From Triparma columacea (Eukaryota > Sar > Bolidophyceae > Parmales > Triparmaceae): a stretch of DNA of 64,000 bases. Positions 1-12,100 of this stretch are shown piece by piece. The number at the start of each line of letters is the position of its first letter. Within the stretch, counting starts at the first letter, position 1. The stretch is taken from assembly GCA_030267965.1 (NCBI GenBank), contig BRYA01000570.1, positions 3,517 to 67,516 of the forward strand, read 5' to 3'. Position numbers and translations under genes: made by a program. Under the pieces are notes generated by a model. That model saw nothing but the letters and a program-made list of their open reading frames with translations, ran no database searches and was not told where the DNA came from.

Positions 1-1201
1 AGAAGTCTGGTGTCTGTTCTCTCCTAGCAGGGTCTGTGTCCCAGTCATAACTTATTGTTGCTGAGGCAAAGCCTGTTGTAATTGCTGACACTGCAACTGA
101 AAGCCATGCTGAAGTTCCAACATCTTTGTCACTGGATGCTATAGCCATAAGTTGGATGATGACTCCAGGAATTGCCTCACAAAGCATCTCTATACATTTC
201 ATGTATGTCATTTCTGTCATTGTTTCCATTACAGCCCCAACCTCTTCCTTTGCTCCAGTTGCTACCCTATAGGCATCAACTGCAGGCTTGTACCCAAGCA
301 AGATTGGAATCCACTCCCTAACCACCCTTTTCATCCCCAACTTTCTGTTCTGTCCCCAAACAGTAAACATTTGAATCCCAATTGATACTGCCAAACTTGC
401 CAAAGAAGCTTTGAAGTACCCATACTTCTTATCCTTCCTAAACATGTACGTCACATACACATCAGTCAGCAAATCAGTCATGCTTGTGAAAGCTCCCACT
501 GTCACCCTCATCTTGACACCCCAAGGGACTTCCTCCATCAGCTTGAAGCCAATCGTCTCAAGCAGAGGTCGGAACCATCCGTACTCTTCGTTGAGCTCCT
601 TCAGAGCAGGGAACTGGTGCATCCACTCGTCTATAGCGGATTGCACCTGCGTAGTTGTTGCCAATGTCGATGCTAGGCTTTCGCCGATCTCCTTCCCGTC
701 CTTCTTTTCCAGGTCCTTGGCTGCCCCCTCCACCTTCTTCATCCTGTGCAGCTTGTTCTCAATGATGGCAGCCAGCATCGCCTCGACAAATGAGTACTTC
801 TCGACGACACCTTTCAGGAGATCGTTCGTTGCAACAAACTCTCCCACGGCCTCTTCCTTTGTCCTCCCATCCTTTCTTTCCTTAACTGCCAACATCAGGT
901 CTTCCCCCAACTGCTTTCCTTCTCGACCGGAAGTCGTGTGGCCACGGTCGACGGGGGGCATCACCTCCTCGGACTCTTCCTCGGCCTCATTTTTCTCCTC
1001 GGCGTCCTCAATCGCCCCTTCATTTTGAGCCTCAATGTCGTTCCTCCCCTTCTCAGCCATTTGAGAAACAGCTGGTGAACTTCTCGTTGGGTCGCACACA
1101 CCGGAATGGGCGCGCTCAGGGCTAGAGGGAAGCTGCGGACCATCGTCGATTGCAGCGACATCACCCACGAGGCCAACATCTGCTTCAACCTCACCCTCCA
1201 T
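1..1201 (-). CDS. START-family multi-pass membrane protein, membrane-domain part, C-terminus cut off by window edge
   Basis: This is an open frame of about 400 codons from an ATG at 1201 to the window edge, with no intron. The first ~80 residues are acidic (E/D-rich). A helical region follows (about residues 90-200), and then hydrophobic stretches: one with MTDLLTDVYVTYMF around residue 235 and another with CEAIPGVIIQLMAIA around 350. The helical region aligns by eye with the last visible part of the START-like gene at the other end of the window: KQLGEDL with KQIGEAL, and NDLLKGVVEKY with NVALREVVKKY. That suggests this is a paralogue lacking the START modules. The function is unknown; a lipid-linked membrane role is inferred only from the START relatives. 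Upstream codons stay open but hold no earlier ATG in the 150 nt checked. A-rich and T-rich DNA lies directly upstream. Confidence 0.7.
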   Translation of the reverse strand, partial: MEGEVEADVGLVGDVAAIDDGPQLPSSPERAHSGVCDPTRSSPAVSQMAEKGRNDIEAQNEGAIEDAEEKNEAEEESEEVMPPVDRGHTTSGREGKQLGEDLMLAVKERKDGRTKEEAVGEFVATNDLLKGVVEKYSFVEAMLAAIIENKLHRMKKVEGAAKDLEKKDGKEIGESLASTLATTTQVQSAIDEWMHQFPALKELNEEYGWFRPLLETIGFKLMEEVPWGVKMRVTVGAFTSMTDLLTDVYVTYMFRKDKKYGYFKASLASLAVSIGIQMFTVWGQNRKLGMKRVVREWIPILLGYKPAVDAYRVATGAKEEVGAVMETMTEMTYMKCIEMLCEAIPGVIIQLMAIASSDKDVGTSAWLSVAVSAITTGFASATISYDWDTDPARREQTPDF

Positions 1202-1855
1202 GATGACCTCGACGCGGTGCTGAAAATCTGCGTTACATTGTCGATGTGCGTAAATATTGCGGCGCGACGGCGTTATTTGGTGTGAGTAATGGTGCTGTAA
1301 CTTTAAATTTTTGTACGGACGAATAAAAATTATCCATTTTGTCCATGTCATGAGCGTTTCAGAGGGAGGTCTTTGGGGTCGATCTGCCAAGAATGTTGTC
1401 CAACGATGTGTTCCCTTTCCCCTCTTGTGACCCTCAAGAGCCCTCCAGTACCCCGTACCCCCCTCCTCCGTCCAACCGATAGCCACTCTTACCTCCTCGC
1501 TACCAGCTTTGTCACCCCACTCCTCCAAGTGTCCCAAGAAGTTCTCCCAACTTCGAGCCTTCGGTGCCTCCTGCAAGAAAATATTCCCTTGCAGCCGTAT
1601 AGTGCCCCAAAAAAACGTAGCTCGCGAGGGTTTTCCAACGTCTTCAGCTCAGCAGTCCTTCTTTTTGGTTCTCTCTCGCTCACAGCGCAGTTTGAGAAGC
1701 GAACAAAAATTGCCTTCTCCTCCAACTTAAAATATAACAAAAACATTAAATTCTTCTGACAGTATGTTGCCGCTTATATGTTCTCTCCGACCACACATTT
1801 TCGACACGGTCATTTACCTTTTAGTTTCGAATCATATTCAATTTTCAACTAAGTT
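1202..1855. other. Intergenic region, 5' of the START-family gene and 3' of the receptor-like gene
   Basis: The short open frames here on both strands (for example 1373-1759 plus and 1489-1746 minus) overlap each other, resemble no family and have low-complexity composition. I see no RNA gene. The part near 1202-1360 probably holds the promoter of the gene on its left; AT-rich DNA at 1730-1850 probably holds the 3' end of the gene on its right. Confidence 0.5.
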
Positions 1856-4800
1856 TTATCTGTCCTCACCCCCCCCCTCCCCGAATTCTTCTGGTTTCTC
1901 CCATGATGTCAGTCCCGTGACTTTGTTGAAGTAGAAAACGTACCCTGTGCCTTCTTGTGTGTGCATCTCCCATGCTTGTGGTTGCAATTCCATTTGCGTT
2001 GTGGTCTCCGCAGATTCACCTGCAGTTGCAACCGCAGAAGCAGCAGACGATGAAGTCACCAAAGGGTCGTTGTGGGAAGGCCTTTTGAGTGCCCCCCGCC
2101 CTCTCCCCCCCCTCCCCCCCCTTCCCCCTCTTCCCCCTCTCACCCCCCGATCTCCCATCAACGGGTTCTTGGCCTTCCCAAAAACCTCACCCCCTTTACC
2201 AACCCCAACCTCCCCACCCCCCTCCTCAGTTTCAGCAACTACGTTCATGGGATTATCACTAAAGAACTCGCTACCGCTTCTCTCTCCCAATTCGATCCCC
2301 TCCCCTGCCCCTTCGTTACTTCCTGACCTCGGCCTGTGAGGAAACCTGAGCGAAGTTTGAAAAGCTCTCGCAGCCATACCACCATTGCTTGCTTGCAGGT
2401 CGTTGAATGAGTACCACGCCCATGCAAAGAACAGTACAATTATGAGCACCGTTGCGGCGATCAAAACTGCGCCTAGTCCCATCGCCTCGTAGTCATCCTC
2501 CACAAGCTTCTGCGACTTCATCAGGAACTCCGAAGTGAACGTAAAGATAAGCAGGATTCCCGATAGTATCGCGATGATGTTGTCCCTTAGCTCGCCGAAC
2601 GGGAAAACACAAGCCAAGTATATCGTGTAGAGAGTTGCCATCATCAAGCCACTGCTGATCTGCGTGAAGGAACCTGGATCGATGGTAGAAAGCAAACCAG
2701 TCATTGCGAGCCTCCTCACAGTCTCGAAAACCTCCCACCACCAGTACTCCTTCTTGTAGGGCTCCCACAAGAACAATATCCCTCTGAGCTTGTCGTCGTT
2801 TATCCTGTCTTCCCCCATTAACCTGTCCTTCATCCGGTAGAGGAGGACCCAGTACATTAACGGAACCCCGACTGGGAAGATCCCAACCATCAAGTAGCCG
2901 AATGACTGCCAAGCTCCCCTATCCCCCGCTTTGCAGTCGATGCTCAAGTCGCTTCTGAGGCGAGAGTAGGTACCGTCATCAAAATCATCGCAAGGAAAAA
3001 TACCAAAGACAGTCGTTGTTATGGTGGGAAGGGTGAGGTACGTGATGGCGATAGCAGCGGTGTACAGGTTGGGCCTCTTCTTAAAGAACGCCAGGAGAGA
3101 AAGCGTCGCGATCACCATGACGACAGACATGGTCAGAGCCACAGACTTGACGTAGAAGTTGAAGCCTCCCCCTGCGAAGCAGCCCATGGGGACGAACGTG
3201 AACATGTTGAAATTGAGGAACTGTGATGCCGCCACCACCTCTTTGAAGTTCTCAGGGAGAGACACTTGTGGGATGACGTTGGGGAGGGATGCTGTAATCT
3301 GGCCTGAGGCGAACAAAATCTTCACCCCATTCTTGCACCTTTTCCAAGCCTCCTCCCCCCTTCGTCCCAGCTTCTTTATAAAGAGCACATACCCGCCGAG
3401 CAGTATCAAAGCAAACAGCACGAAAGCGAGGACGGTGAAAGCAAGATCGTTCTTGCTCTCGCTGCACTGCTTGCAAAGCATGAAAGGGTCTAGGTTGTAG
3501 TCGTCCTCGCAGAGGGCGCAGTAAGGGCCGGTGTGTCCATCGCGGCACAGTGTCTCGGTGTCGTTGCCGCCAGCGCAGGCTTCTGGGGTGATGCAGGGGC
3601 GGACGTCGTCTGAACTTTCGCTGGTTCTCCAAAAACCTTCCTGGAGGGTCAAGGAAGCGAGCGTCATGCCAGATAGATCCGCCCTCATTCCCTCCTGAAT
3701 CGGAACACAGGAGCCCTCCCCGTTGTCGTAAGTACGGCAGGGACAGATACAGGAAGATGAAGAGGTTGAGCCAGGATTCTCAGTGATGGACCCCTTGAGA
3801 GTGTCCTCGCAACGAGAGCAGCTGGTGACGCCGATCGGTGCCTTCCATTTCCCCGTCTCGCAGGGTTCGCAGGAGGTACCCATGAGGGTCTCACCGGCCT
3901 TGCAGGTACATGAGTCGCCATCACCTATTCTGGAGAAGGATGGCATGCAGTCGCAAGAGGACGGCGCGAATTCATTGAACTCCTCATATTGAGGGCACGT
4001 CTTACAGTAGCCAGCACCAGTTTTAGAGAACTCGCCAACATTCTGGCATGGAGTGCAGCCTTCTATATTCGCTGCGCCTGAAAGAGTGAACGTGTTTTTG
4101 GGGCAGTCTCCGCACATCGTCTCAGTTGTAGGAGTGCAAGCATTGATCATGTATCTACCGGTAGCACAAGTAGCGCAGGTAGAGCACCCGGCTGCTCCCG
4201 CGCTGCTGGTTTCCCCCTCACCGCACTCTAGACACTCGTCAGCTCCGCCAGTGGAGTATTTTCCTGCTGGACATTGCTCCTCCCCCTGTGATGTGTGAAG
4301 CGATCCGAGGAAAGGGTTGGTACTGCGTTAGTATTCTCAAAATGTGCATTGGTGCAATCATGACATCGTTATGTCCCAGTTCCAGTTTTGTTTAAGTTCA
4401 TTCTCACCTTGCGATCCGACGTCGGCTTGTATCCGGCCTTGGCTGTCTTGCAAAAGGCGGCCCCATCCTTATCGTTGTACTGTCCTTCGCCAGAACACTG
4501 CTTGCACGTGAGGCCGTCGTCCGAGAAGACAGGAGCGACGCAGGGGGAACACTGGCGGTCACTTGTTATGGTGCAATCCGCTGTCATGATTTCGCCAAGG
4601 GGGCAATTCGAGCATGGATTACAAAACTCAGCCCCTGTTTCGACTCGATATGTTGAACCCGCCAAACAGGAAATCGGGGCGGAAGAGAAGGGAGGGCAGA
4701 AGTGTCCCGCAGTGCAGTCCTTGCAGTTCTCTTGAGCCTCCTCATTCTGGTATTTTCCAGCGGTGCAAGACTGGCAACCAGGTTGGCCCTCAAGAGGCTG

Positions 4801-6652
4801 AGACGCCCCCGGAGCACATGCCCTACGATCGGAAGCTCCAAGGCACATGAAGCCTTTATCGCATATCTGGCAAGGCTGCTCGCTATTGCTGTAGTAACCT
4901 TCGTCACAAGGGGTCTGGCCTCCCTCTGAGAAGGAAACGGGGGGAGAGGGGGGGGGGGGAGGGGGGGGGTGAGGATGGTAGGAAGGGGCAGAGGAGGTGA
5001 TTGCTACTTACCAGAGCACTCGTAGCCGCTTGGACATCCCGTGCAAACAAAGGCGCCAACACCAGAAGCTTTTCCCAAGGGACAGTTATAACACATTGTA
5101 GAGCCGTTAGTTGCGTTACTGTAACGGCCTGGGCTGCAAGATTGGCAGTCGCCAGCCTCGTCGTGGTCTGAGTAACTTGTGTCGTCCTTGTCATTCTTCT
5201 TGCCAGGGGGACAAGCTTCACAGGAAGCGTGAAGTGCAGGGTCGGTGGCAGGGTCGTCATTGATCTTTCCAGCGGTGCAGATGGAGCAGGTGGAGAGGGA
5301 GTCGTGAAGGTTGGGAGAGGTTGAGTCGTCGGAGTTGAAGCGACCCGCAGGGCAGGAATAACAGGATACTGTGCCAGCGGTGTCAGTGTAGGAACCTTTG
5401 GGGCAGGTTGCACAGGTGGCTTCGCTCGTTGCAGACGTGGCCGTGCTGTACTTGCCAATGGCACAGCCAGAGCATGCGGAGGACTCGTCGCCAGACGCAG
5501 CGTTCACTAGATACTTCCCCGCCGGACAGGGCGTGCAGGAGGAGGAGGAGAGAGATCCGGGAGGAGAGAATTGACCAGCTTCACAGGACGTACATGCCAA
5601 AGACTCGTCACTGGTGAAAGAGTTGATGAGAACCTTTCCTGCGGGACAAGTCGTGCAGGTGGTAGAGGCGGGACCAGAGTATTCCCCGGTGCCGCAAGCT
5701 TCACAATCTGAACCTGAAGCTCCCTCTGTTGGGTTGTAGTTTCCAGCGTCACAGTGATAGTAATGACAGCCAGAGTACGAGTATTTATCGCCCGTTCCGT
5801 CGCCATAAGTGTCCAAAGCGGTCCCTGGAAAGGAGAGAGAGGTAGGAATAGGAGTTGGTGCAGCGGTAACGTAAATTGTGGGGTTAGGAATGGTTCTACA
5901 GACTACAAAATCCTCATTCTCGTCTTACCTTGGATTGGAGTGTTTGAGGAGTAGGGAGAAGGGCACGTATTGTGGATGTTGATGGTTCCGCGGTTCCTGT
6001 AAATGTCGTCACCCTTTCCTGAGTCTGCTTTGTTTGCATTGAACCTTGTTCCGTAGGCATTGACAGTAGTTCCGCCATTAGAAACGAAAATAGCTCCACC
6101 TCCATAACTACTATCTGTAGCTCTATTGCTGGAGAAGACTGAGAGCTTCAAGTCCACCATGGCATCATTGTAAATGGAAACCCCTCCACCATTACCAGAA
6201 TACCCCTTGTCGAAGGTGAGAGCTCGGAGAATAAGTGTACCACTCCCAGTTCCACTCACACTCATCACTCTTCTTGCATTCTCTCCATCCAACACACAGC
6301 TTGCGTTGTCCTCCACACACTTGACCTCTCCATTCAAGTTACTTGTGGACAGCATGATATTCCACGCTGCACACGTCCCCTCTGAGCCTTTATACGACCC
6401 AGTAGCTAGTATCGCAATGTCACCATTTGCCATGATGGAGTTGCCTGTGTTAAAACTGGAGCTTACATAATTACTGACCGTGTTGAAGAGCCCGTTCATA
6501 TCGACCACATTCACCTCGCCCAATGACCTCCCTCCGACTAGGACTAAGCAGGTCCAAAAGATTAGGCAAATATGATACACTTTCACTCGGCTGCATTGTC
6601 CAAAGATAGCTGAGTTTCCTTGGGATCCGGTATCGGACAAGACTAGGCGCAT
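1856..6652 (-). CDS. Cysteine-rich GCC2/GCC3 receptor-like multi-pass membrane protein with C-terminal WW domain
   Basis: There are four exons: 6652-5929, 5824-5012, 4925-4408 and 4285-1856. The joins are phase 1, 1 and 0, giving about 1494 residues. A hydrophobic stretch (VYHICLIFWTCLVLVGG, near residue 25) looks like a signal sequence or anchor. Next comes a Gly/Asn-rich right-handed beta-helix segment with polymorphic-outer-membrane-protein-like repeats (GGGVSIYND, GGGAIFVSN). About 700 residues of ephrin-receptor-like GCC2/GCC3 repeats follow (CxxCPAGKY, CSGCAIGKYS, CPPGKKN). After a CALCEDDYNL boundary there are roughly eight hydrophobic helices, then an acidic/Gly-rich tail, and last a WW domain (W near ...QAWEMH and W in TSWEKPEEF). 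It is probably a plasma-membrane sensor or adhesion protein with a cytosolic proline-ligand reader. The ligand is unknown. The ATG at 6652 is the only one ahead of the hydrophobic stretch. Confidence 0.85.
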
Positions 6653-6904
6653 CAACTTTATCTGATATATATAACCTGCGTTTAAAATCGCGGAATCGCA
6701 AGGTACAGGGGGAGAGAATTAGTGGGGAGAAATTAGTCGATGATCGGGTAGGAATTCCTAGAATCCGGGTCGGAGTTAGGAATTAAAACTTTGAAACACT
6801 TGTTCCTTGTCAACTATTCTGGTCCACATTCATTAATGAAACCCTTTGAAATGAATGGACGTGTTACCTAATGTATGTAGTCCTACAATGTAATTTTCAC
6901 ACTA
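6653..6904. other. Intergenic region upstream of the receptor-like gene
   Basis: An A/T-rich spacer between two minus-strand genes. A TATATATA stretch lies on the minus strand near 6662-6672, only about 15 nt before the chosen ATG. If it were a true TATA box, the transcript would begin at or after that ATG, so it may be coincidental. No gene is seen. Confidence 0.35.
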
Positions 6905-8684
6905 CTAAAGCTTTGGCTTCTTGGTGCTCTGCTGCTCTGCTGACGCCTCCCCTTCATTAGTATCACCGTCCTCGGCTTTTCTCTTGGTCGTCGTCGCAGC
7001 AGTCTCAGCTCCCACCGCAGCACCTTCCTCTACACTGCTCTTCTCTGCATCTCCATTTCCCTCCTCCTGCGAGGATGTTGGGTTAGGGTTCCCGGCGCCG
7101 TTTGGTTCAGCTATCGTGGAAAACTGGGGCGTCTGCCCTGCCGCTATTGCAGCGGCGGCTGCGTGGCCTTGGCCATTGGCCATGGACATGCCGTATTGGT
7201 TGAGTCCCATCTGATTGTACATTGCCTCGGCGAACATATTGGGCACCATCCCATAGGGCATCATTCCGTTGGGCATGGGACCATTGGGCATCATTCCGTT
7301 GGGCATGACTCCATTCCGCGCGGCTCCATTGAGCATAGCAGAGGTCCCATTGGTCGCATTGACGATGTTCTTCTCGTCGTCATCGGAGGACAGGTTGAGC
7401 TCCTCGTCCTTTTGCATCCTGATCCTCTCCATGTGAGACGGGTTCAGGGTGATCTCTTCGCCGTCAATCATGTGCTTGCCCTTTCGAACGATCTGTGAGG
7501 GGGCATGTGGGGTGAGTTTCCGTGCTTTGCTTGCCCTTACCTAATTCTCGAAAAATCACACACTCTCCAAGCGTACTCACCTGTGACCAGCTTCGCGTGG
7601 GAATAAGCTCGGCGATCTTGTGCCAGTCCGGCCCGTATTCCTGGAGTCCCGTCTTAAGGGCCTCGAGCTCGTAGTTCTTCCAGTGTCCGGTCGCCTTGTT
7701 TGGCGTCTTGTCCTCAAGGATCATGGCGTAGCCCTGTTGATGGGTTAGGAATGGGAGGGGGAGGGGGGGGGGGCGAGGTTGGGCGGGGGGGGTGGAGTGA
7801 GACGTCATTCGGCAAGGGGGGCGGCGTTTATTCGCGGTACTTCCCATCCAACTGTCCCCCACTCCTCCCTCCCCACACATCACCTACAGCCAGCCAGCTC
7901 ACCTTATTCTTGACCTGCTCCCTGGTCCTCGAAGGGATCATCTTCGATATCTTAACCCAGTCGCGTCCATAATCCTCGATCCCCTTGCGGAGGGCAGCGA
8001 TTTCGTCGTTCTTCCACCTGCGAAGGGGGGGAGGGAAGGGACAGTGGGTTAGATCATAGGCTCGGAGCACAATTAATTCACCCTAAACCTCTTCCCTTCC
8101 CGCTCGAGAAATCGAAGACATCCCCCAGAATATCCCCGGATTCGATTTGAGTTCATTCTCGTGTACCCGTCCCCGTCACCCCCTTTTTCAAAAAGCCTCC
8201 CATATTTGCGATGTTCTCGCAATAGGGTCTGTCCACACAATTTTACTCACTTTCCGGTCTTTTTCCCGTTCTTGTTTTTCTGAACGAACCTCGCGGGGTC
8301 CATGTATCCCATCATCATCATTTGGTGGTCAACCATGGGGAACTGGCCTGGGAAAACAGGCATGGGCATGGGAGCGTAGCCCTGCGGGTAACTGAGGCCC
8401 TGAATCATGGGCTGCATGGGCATCATCGGGTGGAACATTGGGGGCATTCTCATCATTGGATTATACTGGGGGAGGTGAGCGCTCGCGGCGCCGTTTGGTC
8501 CCATCCCTGGCATACCAGATCCCATTGTCAACGGCATGGCCGAAGCAGACTGTGATAGTGTTTTTGGCTCTTCTGAGCTACCATTCGCTTCGGTCTTTGT
8601 TACATTCGATCCTCCTTGAGCCTTAGAGTCGTCATCCAGCCAGCAAGCTACCGTGCAGAGTCCCTCTAGGGAAGTGGAGGCCAT
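6905..8684 (-). CDS. Two-repeat Myb/SANT-like DNA-binding protein
   Basis: There are four exons: 8684-8251, 8017-7903, 7733-7581 and 7492-6905 (429 residues). The joins are phase 2, 0 and 0. Two adjacent SANT/Myb repeats sit around residues 143-186 (KWKNDEIAALRKGIEDYG, then WVKISKMIPSRTREQVKNK) and 199-240 (HWKNYELEALKTGLQEYG, then WHKIAELIPTRSWSQ). Each intron falls at or near a repeat edge. The N-terminal 140 residues are Met/Pro-rich. After the repeats comes an MPNGMMPNG-type low-complexity run, then an Ala/Glu-rich acidic stretch and a basic end (KKPKL), compatible with a nuclear transcription or chromatin factor. I chose the ATG at 8684. A longer start at 8792 would add a hydrophobic leader that makes little sense for a nuclear protein. 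Targets are unknown. Confidence 0.8.
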
Positions 8685-9145
8685 GGAATTGGGTCGGGTT
8701 TGATCGGCTAGACCGGCTTCGTCGCAATTGTTAGCCGTAAGCCAGAACAACCAAGCGACAAAAACCAGAACTGCACTGAATTTTTTTCTCACCGAATTGC
8801 CCAGTTACTGCCATTTTATTCTTCAGTACTGATCGGCCCTCAATCACCACACGCTAGTGCTTCTTCCTCTTCAGAAACTCAATACAGACATTAAACTACG
8901 GTAACCATCCAACAATTCCCTTTTAGAATCCTCCTCACCTGCCCCCCCTCGCTAAACCTACTTTGCCAACTCCACAACCTGAGCCTTCTCAAACTATTGA
9001 CGCCCCCCCACCCCGTCTTTTCCTAGCCTCTCGTAAGTCTCCCCCACCCCTGTCGTGCCGCTTAACTATAAAATAAAAAAATCAAGTTTCCCTTGCACAC
9101 CACGATTCACTACTACTTCCCACTTCTATACTCCCCGCAACCTCC
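8685..9145. other. Intergenic region, Myb-gene promoter side and WD40-gene 3' side
   Basis: Both neighbours are on the minus strand. The sequence is C-rich with several AATAAA-like words (for example near 9070 on the plus strand). No convincing coding potential or RNA gene is seen. Confidence 0.4.
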
Positions 9146-12100
9146 TCAAGCTGTCGTGCTACTTTCCCCGCTCGTTGCCGTGAAGTCCATCCCCCGCTCG
9201 CCTCCCCTAAGCGCCATCCCCGCCTTGTCTTCAAAGTCAATCTTCATCCTTGGTATCCCATTGAGTCCCCCCCCCGCCCCCTCTCCCCCACCCACTGCGC
9301 TGACGACCCCCGTAGCCGTGGTCCCCGTGATGCTAGAGAACCCGCTCTTCAAAGTGTCTCTGCTCATGACCCTGCTCCCCATCCCCCCCCCTCCACTAGG
9401 CGGCCTGCCGCTGTCCCTGCTGCTCCCTCTGCTCCCCCCCCTGCTACCGCCCCCAATAGACCGACCTAGCATCCTCCCCCGTAGGGGGCTACCACCGCGG
9501 ATGCCGCTTTTCAAGCTAAGAACTTCGACGAGACCTTCAGGCATGGTGTGGAAGATGGGGTACTGACTCCAAAGGTTAGGGTCGGACCTTAAGGCGGGTG
9601 TGCGCGGGTGGGGGTCTTAGCTGGTATAGCTGGTAGGGTGGGTTCGACGATGAACCTACTTCGCGGAAGTATGCAGGTGTTGATTTCAGGCGTGCGCTTC
9701 AACCCCTCCACATGAACCCCTCCCGTCCTTGCCACTCACCTTAGCTTCCTCTTCATTTCGTCCATATGCAACATCATTACCTCGGGTAACTGTCTAATGT
9801 CCAAGTTGCCCCTGCACCCCAGGAACACCAATTTCCCACCCTCGCTGCTCCATTCAAAGCCACTACTACTAACGATTCCCTTCAAGCCTCCTTTCATCCC
9901 AGGTTCCGCTAATGCGTTGTAGCCAGTGGCAGCCTCGAAGATTTCAACGTCGCTAATGAAAGCGTCAACCTTCCTCCCCCCGTCCTCCTTCCTCCCCCCG
10001 TCCTCCTCTTCTTCTCTAACGCCCTTTTCATCACTCCCTCCTCCGTAGCCTCCACTGTATCCCTCGCCCCTTCCCACACCTATACCAATGTAAAGTCCGC
10101 ATGGGTCAACCTTCAAGCCCTTAACAAAGTCACCCGGTCCCTGGCCAACTGGGAAGACACCGCGGGGAGGCTCTTTTACCCAGAGATGGTAGATGAACAC
10201 AGTGCCCTTGGATGTAAGGAAGATTACGTACTGAGAGAAGGTGAAAGGGGTTAGTGAAAGGTTGACCCTACCCCTAACACGTCACGAAACACGCCTCGCC
10301 ACTCCCTCCCCCACCCCACCCCCCCCACCCCTCACCTGCTCGCTCGGGTGAATATCAGCTCCTACAATAACTCCGTCTCCCTTATATCTCATGACAGCCC
10401 CCCTCCCCACAGTGTCCTCCCCTTCCTCTTCCCCCCCCCCCACCTTGGTCGACCACAGCCCTCCCCCCCTCCTCCTGTTCAGCGTGCTCGTCCTCTGCGA
10501 GAAGCTCCCAACGCTGCACATCCTCCTAATAAGGGAGTGTTTTTTAGCAACCCCCCCCTTACCCCCCTCGTTGACAATGCTGTAGCAGTCCACCCCGTCC
10601 CCTACAATCAACGCCACAGCTGCGGGCTTACCGACCTCCCCCTCGGCGCTGTAGTTCCAGTACTTCTCGTTCCAGCACCCTCCCACAATCTCCCCTCCCC
10701 TGAAGCACGTCCCTCTGCTCATGACCGCCGCCCAGCCCGACGAGTGCTGGCATGCTAGGAACCCAGAATTCCTCGGGCTCGTTCCGTCCCTTCCTCCTAT
10801 TCCTCCGCCCCTCCCCTGCGTCCCTTCGAAGCTCAGCCCTGCCACAATGGTAGGGGGGGTCATCATGGCCTCGGAGCTATCCTCGTAGTGACCGAGGGCT
10901 ACGGACTTTGTGTCGCACCAGTATACGAGCTTCCCGCCGCTGCTTATGCTAAGATCGTAGATACGGACGTTGCCGTTGGCGCAACCTACGGCTATCTCAC
11001 TGGGAGGGGGGGGGGGAGGGTGGCGTGGTTTTGCAGGCGTGGAGTTTTAGGGGTTCCTGTTTGATTCCTCAAGCTTCATTCCGACCTCTTCCCGCCTACT
11101 TTTTCCAGCTCACCTTCCGTTGTTGTTCACCGCCATGCTCGTAACTGCGAGCTCCGGTAGCTTGTCGCAGTCGACCGTCCTCTCCCACCTCTTGTTCATC
11201 AGGTACCTTCCCCCCCTCCTGCACCAGTCTCCGACACCTGAACCCTCGGCGAGACCAAAATTCCTGTAACTCATCCTGAGGAGGGGAGCGAACGAAGGAA
11301 GGGTTTTAGTTGTAAGGCAAGGTGTGTTTCGAGGCTTTTGTACACGGTGAGCTCCGAAACCGGGGAATGCGTCAGACGAGCGCAAGGCACCTCAACTTAT
11401 ACTAGAATAATCCCTTCCGCGACTCGCTTCGCTCGTCGCCGCAAATCCCCTCCGCGACTCGCTTCGCTCGTCGCCCGCTTCGCTCGCCGCACACTCACCT
11501 TTCGTTAACGCTCTTTGGTACATCGATGACCCCAACAGGCCTCCCCGGTGGAGGGACCCCTCCACCCACTGCCAAATCGTGTTCCTCCCCCCTCGAGTCC
11601 ATGAGGTTGATCCTCTTCTTCCCCCCCCCCACCCCTCCTTCTCGTCCCTCCCCCACCCTCCACAAGTGAACCGCCTGGTCGCTCCCTGCAGAGAACATCA
11701 TCACGTCACCCTCCTGCTCCCTGCCTCCTCCCTCGGTCATCTTGAAAAGGTTCTTACTGTGGGTAGGTGTGGCGAAGGCTGAGCAGTAGACGGCCCCGGT
11801 TCTGGAGTGGCTGATCCCCAAAATCTCGTCTCCCCCTTCCTCCGAGACGCCCCCCTCCAGGAGAGGGCAGTGCAGGCAGACGGTACCGTCGGCGTACTCG
11901 GCCACGATCTTGGCCCTCTGCCCTCCCCTCGTCACTTGCGGTCCGGTGACGCCCAGCCAAACAACGGGGGTCATGAGGGCCTCTTTCCCCTGGTTCTCCT
12001 TGACAGACTTCTCCTTCTTCATCTCCTTCCGTATCTGGTTGTGCTTCTGAAGGGCGTCTCTGGCCTCGCCGGGGGTCTCCCTTCGCTTCTTCTGCTTCTT

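Noticed and set aside
1947..2339. Plus-strand frame rich in Pro across the receptor-like gene
   Set aside because: It is the complement of the Gly-rich cytosolic tail codons; the minus-strand protein with TM helices and WW domain is clearly the real one.
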